This document shows, piece after piece, positions 1-6,782 of a DNA stretch of 64,000 bases. The notes under the pieces were generated by a model. The model saw only the letters and a program-made list of their open reading frames with translations, had not been told where the DNA came from and ran no database searches. Numbering within the stretch: the first letter of the stretch is position 1; every line of letters starts with the position of its first letter. The translations under genes and the position numbers were made by a program. This DNA comes from Agarilytica sp045430345. GTDB taxonomy: Bacteria > Pseudomonadota > Gammaproteobacteria > Pseudomonadales > Cellvibrionaceae. The DNA lies in the NCBI GenBank assembly GCA_045430345.1, contig JAILXT010000005.1, positions 1 through 64,000 of the forward strand, given 5' to 3'.

Positions 1-55
1 TTCAGACCCTCATTAGCTAGTAGTGAGGTGTCTACTTTTTTTGGGGAACTTGGGC

Positions 56-166
56 TCATAACGCCCAGCTAAGCCGCCGGAACGGAGTTGATTGTTTTGT
101 GTGAGCGTAGCGGAAAAGCACAAAACGAGCAACGCAGTGGAGGTCGGATTGAGCTGTTTGTTAAAT
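56..166 (-). repeat. attC site a
   Basis: Outer cores are TCATAAC and GTTAAAT. The inner arms CAGCT and AGCTG can pair. The centre holds a GTTTTGTGTGAG / AAAGCACAAAAC inverted pair. It closes the cassette of the DUF3601-like gene. Confidence 0.8.
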
Positions 167-168
167 GC

Positions 169-444
169 TTACTCACTAACTGGCACCAAGTACTCTTGTA
201 AATTGTGAGCGATTTCTTGCTGTTCCTCAGAACGTAACTGAAGCCTGATTTGTTTTTCTCGTTGCTCGTACTTAACAAATAGCGAAAGACCATCTTCATA
301 AGGTACGAAGTTTGATCCTATAAACTCGATCTCATTTCCCTCTTCGTAAGGGTAGTTATCATAGTCTTTAAACGACTTTACGATAGTGTATTTTTTACCA
401 GATTTGAGATGATTATACTTTTTATCCAAATGACTCTTATCCAT
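169..444 (-). CDS. DUF3601-like cassette protein
   Basis: A 91-residue soluble protein of unknown function. The stretch with YNHLKSGKKY near residues 10-19, a tyrosine- and acid-rich middle, and NFVPYEDGLSLFVKY near residues 45-59 resembles the small DUF3601 family, recognised from memory of the consensus. I chose the ATG at 444 because the longer frame runs back through attC b. There is no signal peptide or membrane segment. It is the most distal complete cassette in view, so expression from a proximal integron promoter should be weak unless it has its own promoter. Confidence 0.75.
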   Translation of the reverse strand: MDKSHLDKKYNHLKSGKKYTIVKSFKDYDNYPYEEGNEIEFIGSNFVPYEDGLSLFVKYEQREKQIRLQLRSEEQQEIAHNLQEYLVPVSE

Positions 445-455
445 ATTTACGTGCC

Positions 456-533
456 ATTTAACGCAGAGCACAGCGGCGCGAACGTAGTGAGCGTCCAGCG
501 CTGAAAGCGCATTGCTGGTGCGTATTGTTAGAA
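456..533 (-). repeat. attC site b
   Basis: Cores are ATTTAAC and GTTAGAA. The arms GCACAGC and GCTGGTGC pair. It is a short (78 bp) attC that closes the next cassette. Confidence 0.85.
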
Positions 534-893
534 TTAATTTATCCACAGATCTCTTATGACTGCAAATGTGGGAGGACCATAAAAATAGTTGGTTCCACAA
601 CCAGACGTCCAGAACCCTACTTCTTTTCCTTGAGCATGAGCAGCTAAGACTACGGATACCATTGCATTATACTGAGCCAGATCTGGTCTTACATAAACTC
701 TGGTCTTTTCAGTACAGCCGTCGGGATTATTTGGAATATTTTGTTTAAGCCAAACAACCATTCCACCACTACCTAATATCTGGACTTTATTTATTTCGAT
801 GCCGGTCCCTAATGGGGTGATATAACCTGATGAATACGACAGATTACTCATTAAGCATAAAATAGACGCTAATGCTAAATATTTATATTTCAC
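534..893 (-). CDS. Small secreted cassette protein
   Basis: A 119-residue protein with a clear Sec signal peptide (hydrophobic LALASILCLMSNLSYSSG at the N-terminus). The mature part has two cysteines, one in NNPDGCTEK and one in TSGCGTN, which may form a disulfide. It resembles the small secreted proteins often seen in gammaproteobacterial genomes that share a WxSGC-like motif and have no assigned function. The start is GTG, with an AAGGA ribosome-binding site a few bases upstream. The stop codon lies one base past the attC b core. Confidence 0.7.
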   Translation of the reverse strand: MKYKYLALASILCLMSNLSYSSGYITPLGTGIEINKVQILGSGGMVVWLKQNIPNNPDGCTEKTRVYVRPDLAQYNAMVSVVLAAHAQGKEVGFWTSGCGTNYFYGPPTFAVIRDLWIN

Positions 894-928
894 GTTTTTT
901 CCTTAGTGATTTATTCTTGATGGCTTAC

Positions 929-1030
929 TTCTAACGCCGAGCACAGCTGAATTTTTGAAGGAGCCGTTGTGTGGTACACACCACACAAACGAGCGACGTA
1001 AAAAATGTCAGCTGGTGCGACTTGTTAAAT
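929..1030 (-). repeat. attC site c
   Basis: Cores are TTCTAAC and GTTAAAT (the latter a perfect GTTRRRY). Arms GCACAGCTGA and TCAGCTGGTGC pair. A strong central hairpin is formed by GTTGTGTGGT and ACACCACACAAAC. Confidence 0.88.
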
Positions 1031-1040
1031 TTTGCTTGCA

Positions 1041-1286
1041 CTACGCTAATTCCTTGTTTAGGAATATTGATTTCCTACCTTTGTAGTAACTTATAGAGAA
1101 TTTAGTCACATAGCTATTATATGCTGAATCTTGAATCCAACCTTGTGCTTCCTCAAGACTAACTTCTTTGTACTCCGGCACTAAAATATATGCTTCCGGA
1201 TACGAATCGACGTGTTCATATAAGCTATTCCAACCGCCTACCCATAACGTCTCTTGTTCAGAATTACTTAAGGTCATAATAAACAT
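1041..1286 (-). CDS. Cassette hypothetical protein
   Basis: An 81-residue acidic soluble protein, unrecognised. It starts with ATG at 1286 or, more conservatively, ATG at 1277 (78 residues). The first ATG overlaps the core site of attC d, so recombination would bring it in with the upstream cassette boundary. No Shine-Dalgarno sequence is visible, which is common in cassettes. There is no signal peptide or transmembrane segment. Confidence 0.6.
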   Translation of the reverse strand: MFIMTLSNSEQETLWVGGWNSLYEHVDSYPEAYILVPEYKEVSLEEAQGWIQDSAYNSYVTKFSISYYKGRKSIFLNKELA

Positions 1287-1362
1287 TTAACGCCACAATT
1301 TGCGGGCGGTTGTAAGGAGCGAAGCGACGCAGCAGCCGTTCCGCAAGATTGTTTTGTTAGTG
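1285..1362 (-). repeat. attC site d
   Basis: Cores are ATTTAAC and GTTAGTG. Arms ACAATTTGCG and CGCAAGATTGT pair with one bulge, as in folded attC sites. Confidence 0.85.
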
Positions 1363-1363
1363 G

Positions 1364-1759
1364 CTATTCTAAGATATTTTCTACCCACTTTGGGTCTGCC
1401 TCTTTTATCTTTTTGGTATTCTGGGAGATATTAATATTCATCCCTTTAACCTTAATACAGGGGTCCGATATATTCTCGAAAGAATCCGCACCTGCATGAG
1501 ATGCAACCATACACGCTGCTAGCCCGGCAACTGCGTTTGGTGAAGCTGGATCAGATACCTTTTGCAAACACGATTCGCGATATTTCTTTAGTTCAATAGC
1601 GCACAACTCTAATTCAATATCCTTATAGCACGCTCGATACTCGTCGTTATAGCAAATCAAAAGAGGGAAATTATAAGCGTATGCTAGCAATATCTCTTCA
1701 TTTGCTTTCGATGAAACTGAAGCAAGTAAAATAATTACGAAAAATAGTATTTTGTTCAT
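1364..1759 (-). CDS. Cys-containing periplasmic cassette protein
   Basis: A 131-residue protein with signal peptide MNKILFFVIILLASVSSKA. The mature part has about seven cysteines (CYNDEYRACYKD, ELCAIEL, ESCLQK, AACMVA, DPCIK), suggesting a disulfide-bonded periplasmic or secreted product. I do not recognise a family. The start is the ATG at 1759, preceded by AAGG at a suitable distance. The longer frame would run into attC e. Confidence 0.65.
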   Translation of the reverse strand: MNKILFFVIILLASVSSKANEEILLAYAYNFPLLICYNDEYRACYKDIELELCAIELKKYRESCLQKVSDPASPNAVAGLAACMVASHAGADSFENISDPCIKVKGMNINISQNTKKIKEADPKWVENILE

Positions 1760-1771
1760 CGTTACCTTGAC

Positions 1772-1872
1772 CACTAACGCCTTGCTTTGTTGCATTTTTG
1801 GAGTGGATGCTCTTGTGCTATTAAGCGCAAAAGAAGCAGCGTAAAAAATGTCAGCAAGAGCAACTTGTTATA
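1772..1872 (-). repeat. attC site e
   Basis: Cores end in CACTAAC and GTTATAG. Arms CTTGCT and AGCAAGAG pair. It closes the ORF-less cassette that follows. Confidence 0.78.
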
Positions 1873-2155
1873 GGTGCCGGCCCATGCGCTAGTTTTGCCA
1901 CTTTGGCGCAGCGTAAGCGAAGCCCATTGCCGGATTAAAAACAGCAAGAAACCGGAATCTCCGAAATCTTACGTTTACTTAGTGGCACACCAGGATAAAA
2001 ACGTGAATGGCCACAACCTTAATACTTAAACTGTGGCACCAGGAACGGAATGACCCAAAAAGGGAATAGCACGATCCCTGATGCTTATATTTCTGTATAG
2101 AAACCGAACTATAACCTAAGAACGGCTTGTTTTAAACCGCGCCATAAGATCCGGC
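1873..2155 (-). other. Cassette without an ORF
   Basis: About 280 bp between attC e and attC f with no reading frame worth calling on either strand. It has the size of a cassette body. Such cassettes can carry promoters, small RNAs or a decayed gene; I see no clear promoter or terminator. On the plus strand it contains GTGGCACACCAGGATAAAAACG and, later, GTGGCACCAGGAACGG, a weak internal repetition. Confidence 0.6.
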
Positions 2156-2275
2156 CTATAACGCCCCAATAAACGGCAGAACAAGTTGGCCAAGTTTTGC
2201 GGCTATTTTGCAAAACGCAGGCTGGCTTGTGATGTCCGGTGAGCGCAGCGAACGTATTTAATTGGTTTGTTATGT
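2156..2275 (-). repeat. attC site f
   Basis: Cores end in CTATAAC and GTTATGT. Arms CCCAATAAA and TTTAATTGG pair. At 120 bp it is the longest attC here. Its GTTA core supplies the stop codon of the neighbouring transporter gene. Confidence 0.85.
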
Positions 2276-3112
2276 GCTAGCTGCCACTTTATACTTCCGT
2301 CTAGGAGTATACATATTCAGTAAATTACCAAAAAGCATAAGCAAAGCCCCTGCAATCAACGTTATTTTAAAACTTTCTGAATAGAGTGCAACACCAACAA
2401 TTGCAATCATAGGCAACCTAAAAAAGTCCATAGTTACAACTACAGTAACCTCTGTAAATTGCATTGCTTTGGTCATGCAGTAGTGGGCTGATAATGCTGT
2501 TATACCAATAATTACTAGCCATAACCATTGGATACCTTCTGGATTTTTCCAGCTTGGCAAAGAAAAACATAAACCTATAGGTAACTGAATAAAGCACATT
2601 ATAAGTAATATTGTTAACGGACTTTCAGTATGTGAAAGTGATTTTGTTGAAGTATGTGCTATTGCGTAACAAATTGCAGATCCTAAAACTAAAAATGATG
2701 CAAAATTAATGATTTCTATGCTTGGTTGCACGATTACAATAACACCAAGTAAACCAAATGCTATTGAAGTGAGTTTTTTCGCAGTAAATTTTTCATTAAG
2801 GAAAAAGAGTGCAATTAAAGCTGTCCATAAAGGTACTGTAAATTCAAGGGCAAACACCTCCGCTAAAGGAAGTAGCCCAATCCCGACAAACCACCCATAT
2901 TGCCCTGCAAAATGAAAGATATTTCTAACTCCATGCAAACCAATACGATTTATACTACATTTCTTTATATTTTCGGTGGTTATAATTAAAAATAGTACAA
3001 TGGGCAAACCTATTGCACTTCGAAAAAATAAAACCTGAAACGTATCGATATGCTCACTCAATTCGCGAGCACCAACAGCCATTAAACAAAATGATGTTAA
3101 CGCACCGATCAT
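2270..3112 (-). CDS. EamA/DMT-superfamily transporter
   Basis: About ten hydrophobic segments in two homologous halves identify a drug/metabolite-transporter (EamA) permease of the inner membrane, near the usual 280-300 residues. The substrate is unknown. The upstream ATG at 3178 lies inside attC g, so it is unlikely to be the original start. The ATG at 3112 gives 280 residues beginning at the first membrane helix. Homologues commonly begin MKxALWMIGAL, so the ATT codon at 3130, preceded by AGGAG, could be the true (rare) start. The TAA stop is made by the attC f core. Confidence 0.88.
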   Translation of the reverse strand: MIGALTSFCLMAVGARELSEHIDTFQVLFFRSAIGLPIVLFLIITTENIKKCSINRIGLHGVRNIFHFAGQYGWFVGIGLLPLAEVFALEFTVPLWTALIALFFLNEKFTAKKLTSIAFGLLGVIVIVQPSIEIINFASFLVLGSAICYAIAHTSTKSLSHTESPLTILLIMCFIQLPIGLCFSLPSWKNPEGIQWLWLVIIGITALSAHYCMTKAMQFTEVTVVVTMDFFRLPMIAIVGVALYSESFKITLIAGALLMLFGNLLNMYTPRRKYKVAAST

Positions 3113-3154
3113 CCAAGCGGCTGATTTAATAGCGATGAGGCTACTCCTAATTGC

Positions 3155-3252
3155 ACATAACGCCTCAAACACCGGCATGGTGAAGTTGGCGACTTTTTTG
3201 GCACAAAAAAGGTGACAGCTTTACCATGTCCGCGTGCTTTGACTTGTTACAT
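3155..3252 (-). repeat. attC site g
   Basis: Cores are ACATAAC and GTTACAT. The arm CACCGGCATGGT pairs imperfectly with ACCATGTCCGCGTG. The interior has a TTTTTTGG / CAAAAAAGG mini-hairpin. Confidence 0.85.
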
Positions 3253-3687
3253 TCTGAAACATGGCTTTGATCCCTTTTCTGCACTTACTTGGTTTTTTGA
3301 TAAATCACATTTTAATGCCGTATTGTCATTTTCGGTAACAATACCAACAGACTCACTTTGCCAGAGCGTCACAGACGAATCATCGATAATTGCACATACT
3401 CTCCATGAAAAAACACTATCACCTAAAAAGGTGAAGAGAGAAAAATGCTCATCAGCTGGCAATAGAAATTTCCCTTCTTCATCAGTGACCACTTCTTGAT
3501 AAGTATCGGGACAGCCTTCCGACGTTTTAGGCCAACTTGTACGTGCAGCTTTGATAGTAATGCCTGACATAGGCTTACCACTATCTATAAGTACACCTTC
3601 AATTTCCGGCGCCCACATTTCAGTATGTGGATTAATTGCGCATGCCGTTATCAAAAATGTGATTGCTAGCAATAATACTGTTTTCAT
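3247..3687 (-). CDS. Lipoprotein with carboxypeptidase-regulatory-like fold
   Basis: A 146-residue lipoprotein: signal peptide MKTVLLLAITFLITAC with lipobox I-T-A-C. The mature part has GVLIDSGKPMSGITIKAAR followed by TDEEGKFLLPA, the pattern of DUF6795/carboxypeptidase-regulatory-like beta-sandwich domains. It probably sits on the periplasmic face of a membrane. The start is the ATG at 3687; the longer frame reads through attC h. The stop codon TAA is embedded in the attC g core. Function unknown. Confidence 0.75.
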   Translation of the reverse strand: MKTVLLLAITFLITACAINPHTEMWAPEIEGVLIDSGKPMSGITIKAARTSWPKTSEGCPDTYQEVVTDEEGKFLLPADEHFSLFTFLGDSVFSWRVCAIIDDSSVTLWQSESVGIVTENDNTALKCDLSKNQVSAEKGSKPCFRM

Positions 3688-3696
3688 AGCTTTGGA

Positions 3697-3810
3697 ATGT
3701 AACGCAGAGTGCAGCAGCATTTTGGTTGGTGCGTAGTTTTGTGTAACATGGCGAAGCCATATACAAAACGAAGCGCCGACCAAAATGTCAGCTGGCACGT
3801 ATTGTTAGAA
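3697..3810 (-). repeat. attC site h
   Basis: Cores are ATGTAAC and GTTAGAA. Arms GTGCAGC and GCTGGCAC pair. A central GTTTTGTGTAACATGG / CATATACAAAAC pair forms a second stem. Confidence 0.85.
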
Positions 3811-3817
3811 GTTGAAG

Positions 3818-4153
3818 TTATTGCTTCCATGTTACTTTGAATTTGGTTTCTTTTTCAGAGCCGGGATGAACAACAATTTCATGACTATGTGTATAGTAGT
3901 ACCCCAGCAATTCTTTATCTTTACCAACAAACTCTTTCGAAGCGACAAAATATATCAAAATTTCGTCAGGCGGGCCTCTATATTGCTTTAGTAATACATA
4001 AACAAGCTTAGAGGCCATATCATCTGGAAGTTCAGCGAAGTTTGGGCATATAGAATACATCGTATCTTTAGTTTCATACCCTTCCACAATTTTGTCACAG
4101 CTGAAAGCTTTGAAAGAGGCTAACAATAATAAAATTATTAAAATATTCTTCAT
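3818..4153 (-). CDS. Secreted cassette protein
   Basis: A 111-residue protein with signal peptide MKNILIILLLLASFKAFS. The mature protein carries two cysteines (SCDK and SICPN) and ends with the beta-rich EIVVHPGSEKETKFKVTWKQ. I do not recognise a family. The start ATG at 4153 follows AAGGCGG. It sits between attC h and attC i, so it is a single-gene cassette. Confidence 0.65.
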   Translation of the reverse strand: MKNILIILLLLASFKAFSCDKIVEGYETKDTMYSICPNFAELPDDMASKLVYVLLKQYRGPPDEILIYFVASKEFVGKDKELLGYYYTHSHEIVVHPGSEKETKFKVTWKQ

Positions 4154-4166
4154 TATCCGCCTTAAC

Positions 4167-4273
4167 TTCTAACGCCGCCATATGGGGCAGCTTTGTAGTT
4201 GATTTATTTTGTGCTATCAAAGCACAAAATGAAGCGACGAAAAAGCTGTCCCTGCATGATGGCTTTGTTATGC
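4167..4273 (-). repeat. attC site i
   Basis: Cores are TTCTAAC and GTTATGC. Arms GCCGCCATATGGGGCAGC and GCTGTCCCTGCATGATGGC pair. Central stem from TTTTGTGCT and AGCACAAAA. It is nearly identical to attC k. Confidence 0.92.
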
Positions 4274-4657
4274 ATTTGGGTATACGCCATATTTAACTGA
4301 TGTATATATTACGCAAGTTACAACACCCACCGAGCTAAATACTAATGGTATAAAAAACCGGTATTTACCATATTTTACTCTTTTAACCGTTGCAACGACC
4401 AATGTGATCATAGGAACAATGGCAGAAACAGCCATAAAAATCATAATTCCAACATACTCACTAATATACCAACCTGCCGGTGCGAGCGTAGGCTCTGATA
4501 CCGGTGGCGAACTACTTAAAGAACTCGTAACCGCTGCCACAGCCTGAGCCAAAAATAACTCGTTTCCATCGAAAACCTGCCAATAATTAAAGAGCAAATT
4601 AAACGAAAAAAATGCAGATAGATTTACTCCAAGGCAGACTATTTCAATATTCTTCAT
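4268..4657 (-). CDS. Small membrane cassette protein
   Basis: A 129-residue integral membrane protein with about three hydrophobic helices (near residues 5-25, 70-90 and 102-122). A Ser/Pro-rich periplasmic-type loop, SSLSSSPPVSEPTLAPAG, lies between helices 1 and 2. No family is recognised. The start ATG lies ten bases after the upstream attC core. The TAA stop overlaps the attC i core, so cassette excision would alter the 3' end only after the stop. Confidence 0.65.
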   Translation of the reverse strand: MKNIEIVCLGVNLSAFFSFNLLFNYWQVFDGNELFLAQAVAAVTSSLSSSPPVSEPTLAPAGWYISEYVGIMIFMAVSAIVPMITLVVATVKRVKYGKYRFFIPLVFSSVGVVTCVIYTSVKYGVYPNA

Positions 4658-4660
4658 GAT

Positions 4661-4741
4661 GCATAACGCCGCCGTAAAAGGCGAGCAACTTGTTGCGAGT
4701 CCAGCGCGTGAAACGCGCGATTTTTAACGGCTTTGTTACGT
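4661..4741 (-). repeat. attC site j
   Basis: Cores are GCATAAC and GTTACGT. Arms GCCGTAAAA and TTTTTAACGGC pair. It is short (81 bp), with a GCGCGTGAAACGCGC hairpin at the centre. Confidence 0.9.
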
Positions 4742-5167
4742 GTTTTCATTTTCAATTTGCGCGTATGCCGAATTTATTTTGTACTGAAAGTATATTGGCC
4801 CTAACAAGAATGCCAAAATAGGCGTTAAATGAAACCCCTTTATGCCGCTTGAGTGGATTACACCTTCTATTTCTGATTTCATGTCAAATACAATAACTAA
4901 ATAGGCAAATATGTAGGCCAGCATTAATGCCATGCCTAGAGTATTTGGCATATTGAAAGGCAAGTAATCGAAGGTAATTACCAAGATAGAAAGCACCCCA
5001 TATACAACAACTAACCACATTTTAAAAGGACGGGAGCTTTTCTGGTTCAATTTTAGTGCTCTAGAATAAAACCACCATGCTGTATATAGCCAAAGCGTAA
5101 TAACAGACAAGAGCAACACAAGAGTTGTGTGTATTTTGGGAAATATATGTATCTTTTTTTCTTCCAT
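4736..5167 (-). CDS. DUF4234-like membrane cassette protein
   Basis: A 143-residue membrane protein with about four helices. The opening FPKIHTTLVLLLSVITLW followed by LYTAWWFYSRALKLNQ resembles DUF4234-type proteins. Function unknown. The start is the ATG at 5167; the longer frame would begin in attC k. The TAA stop is formed within the attC j core. Confidence 0.65.
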   Translation of the reverse strand: MEEKKIHIFPKIHTTLVLLLSVITLWLYTAWWFYSRALKLNQKSSRPFKMWLVVVYGVLSILVITFDYLPFNMPNTLGMALMLAYIFAYLVIVFDMKSEIEGVIHSSGIKGFHLTPILAFLLGPIYFQYKINSAYAQIENENT

Positions 5168-5185
5168 TGATGGACCTAATTTTAC

Positions 5186-5292
5186 ACGTAACGCCGCCAT
5201 ATGGGGCAGCTTTGTAGTTGATTTATTTTGTGCTATCAAAGCACAAAATGAAGCGACGGAAAAGCTGTCCCTGCATTATGGCTTTGTTATGC
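5186..5292 (-). repeat. attC site k
   Basis: Cores are ACGTAAC and GTTATGC. It is 107 bp long and differs from attC i at only two interior positions plus the variable bases of the first core. Arms and central stem are as in attC i. Confidence 0.92.
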
Positions 5293-5295
5293 ATT

Positions 5296-5703
5296 TTAGT
5301 GCTCGGTACCACTATATATCCACATTGGTTCCGATTTTCCAGCCCGTTCGAAACCCGCAGATTTATAAAAGTCGATTGCTTTACCATCTGCCACCAATAT
5401 CTGTTGGTGGTACCCTTTATATATTTTGGACATTTCTTGCATGATCTTACTGCCGATACCCATACGCTGATAATCCGGGTTTACTAATAAATGCGGGTAG
5501 TAGACAACTAGATTTCCGTCCGACAAAGAATTTCCTAAACCAACCAACTTTCCCTCAACTTTAGCTGATACGACAGTATGAGAGTTTTTCATGGCTGCGA
5601 GTAGCTGTTTTGGCTTTTCGGCCGAAGACCATGAATTTGAGGAATATAAATCCACAAGCTCAGCCTCCGTTAGCGTTCCGTTTACTTCAATTTTAATTTC
5701 CAT
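5296..5703 (-). CDS. GNAT-family N-acetyltransferase
   Basis: An acetyl-CoA-dependent acyltransferase of the GNAT fold, a frequent integron-cassette cargo. The acetyl-CoA loop is LLVNPDYQRMGIGSKIMQEM (R/QxxGxG/A pattern). It is followed by the GKAIDFYKSAGFERAG motif of the last strand and helix. It has 135 residues from the ATG at 5703. An in-frame ATG at 5724 lies inside the GTTATGC recombination core and would add seven residues. Substrate unknown. It is the first (proximal) cassette, so it should be the best expressed if an integron promoter remains. Confidence 0.9.
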   Translation of the reverse strand: MEIKIEVNGTLTEAELVDLYSSNSWSSAEKPKQLLAAMKNSHTVVSAKVEGKLVGLGNSLSDGNLVVYYPHLLVNPDYQRMGIGSKIMQEMSKIYKGYHQQILVADGKAIDFYKSAGFERAGKSEPMWIYSGTEH

Positions 5704-5720
5704 ATTCGATTCTTGGTTTT

Positions 5721-5975
5721 GCATAACTATTACATAAACGACACAATGTCCATTAATACACTGTATCTGACAAAGAGGACATTACGAATTTGGCTAGGAA
5801 TCAACAACTTAGGAAGGGGATGACGATTCCCTGTACTTATTCGACATGTCCGTTTTAGCGGATAATTATACCTTTCGACGTATTTATGTCCATTAAATGA
5901 ATCGGTGTCCGTTATGACAAAAACAACATGCAAAGTGGACAGTTATTTTTTCCTTTGAAATCAACAGCTTGGCGA
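5721..5975. repeat. Proximal array boundary with short TGTCC repeats (possible attI remnant)
   Basis: On the minus strand GTTATGC at 5727-5721 is a recombination core with no attC partner to its right, as expected of attI. Beyond it lie repeats: ATGTCCATTAA at 5747-5757 and 5886-5896, TGTCCGTT at 5847 and 5907, inverted copies AGGACATTA at 5776 and GTGGACA at 5935, and the pair ATCAACAACTTAGG / ATCAACAGCTTGG near 5799 and 5959. No gene is supported between 5725 and 6127. These may be recombinase-binding sites or ends of another mobile element. Confidence 0.5.
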
Positions 5976-6070
5976 TACCGATTAGTTATTTTCCACTTAT
6001 ATATAAGCAAATAATCCCTCATAGAATACATATACCCACTCGCCATCCAAAAGTACAACGTCTAAATAGC

Positions 6071-6097
6071 AAAAAAAAATCGCCCCCGAAGGGACGC
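6071..6097 (-). terminator. Rho-independent terminator after the TonB gene
   Basis: On the minus strand CGTCCC-TTCG-GGGGCG forms a stable tetraloop hairpin followed by A and nine Ts. It lies 30 bp past the stop of the tonB-like gene and closes the blaI-like operon. Confidence 0.9.
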
Positions 6098-6127
6098 AAT
6101 AAGAGCACAACAAACTTACGATATGAG

Positions 6128-6748
6128 CTATCCTTTCTCCATCTGGAATACAATACGCTGTGTCATACCAGGGTATACCACCGCGCTTCCATCAACGGTC
6201 TTCGGCTGGTAACGCCAGCGCTTAACTGCCGCCAATGCTGCTTTCTCAAATATCCCTTCTGGATTTGCGCCCGTCACCAATATATTCTCAGTCGTACCCA
6301 GTTCAGTTACGTCGAAACGTACATCGACATAACCTTCTAGCCCCCTAGACGCGGCTCTATTCGGGTACTTTGGCGAGACTAAAAATTGGGCGATGGGAAC
6401 ACCAGAGAAACCTATTGAGCCAATGTTATTCCCTATATTCACCGCGACATCCACAAACGGTGCGATCGATACAGCATCATCTATTTCCATCTCCGAGAGC
6501 TCGGGTAAATCTGGCGTATCTTCTACTACGGATTTATCTACCATTTCGATACTTGCGCGTATTTCAATAGGTTTGTCTACATAAACTGGGTCCTCAAAGG
6601 TCACTGTCGTCGAATCTTCCGGCGCTTCAATATCACTCCATACCAATTTTTCCATCATTGCCATAATGGCTAATGTCACGATTACAGCCAGGGGAATCGC
6701 GGCCATCAAACGAGAAATGGGATTTGTGTTTTCTAGTGCTAATTGCAT
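6128..6748 (-). CDS. TonB-family energy transducer
   Basis: A 206-residue protein: short cytoplasmic N-terminus, one membrane anchor near residues 15-32, an acidic linker near 40-100, and a C-terminal TonB domain (FLVSPKYPNRAASRGLEGYV then VKRWRYQPKTVDG) near 120-203. The TonB C-domain normally contacts outer-membrane receptors and is powered by ExbB/ExbD. The Pro-rich linker of classical TonB is replaced by an acidic one. It is the third gene of the operon, 34 bp after the M56 gene, suggesting joint control by the BlaI-like repressor. Confidence 0.9.
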   Translation of the reverse strand: MQLALENTNPISRLMAAIPLAVIVTLAIMAMMEKLVWSDIEAPEDSTTVTFEDPVYVDKPIEIRASIEMVDKSVVEDTPDLPELSEMEIDDAVSIAPFVDVAVNIGNNIGSIGFSGVPIAQFLVSPKYPNRAASRGLEGYVDVRFDVTELGTTENILVTGANPEGIFEKAALAAVKRWRYQPKTVDGSAVVYPGMTQRIVFQMEKG

Positions 6749-6782
6749 AACTGACTTCCTTTATTTCTATTACAGAGATCAT

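Larger units (their letters stand above)
1..5727 (-). mobile_element. Integron gene-cassette array (11 attC sites, no adjacent intI)
   Basis: Ten short genes all lie on the minus strand. Each is followed downstream by a 78-120 bp element that begins with RYYYAAC and ends with GTTRRRY and has complementary arms. This is the cassette-plus-attC structure of mobile and sedentary integrons. One further cassette has no ORF. Cassettes are read away from attI, so the platform should lie to the right of 5727, but no tyrosine recombinase is encoded there; the next gene is a TonB. The array may be a CALIN (attC cluster lacking an integrase) or may have lost its platform. The left end runs off the window. 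Confidence 0.9.

Noticed and set aside
5730..5933. 67-residue minus-strand ORF upstream of the first cassette
   Set aside because: It runs through the short TGTCC repeats and has no ribosome-binding site or family match; it cannot be the missing integrase.
5969..6340. 123-residue plus-strand ORF as an integrase remnant
   Set aside because: It is antisense to the tonB-like gene and has none of the tyrosine-recombinase R-H-R-Y motifs.
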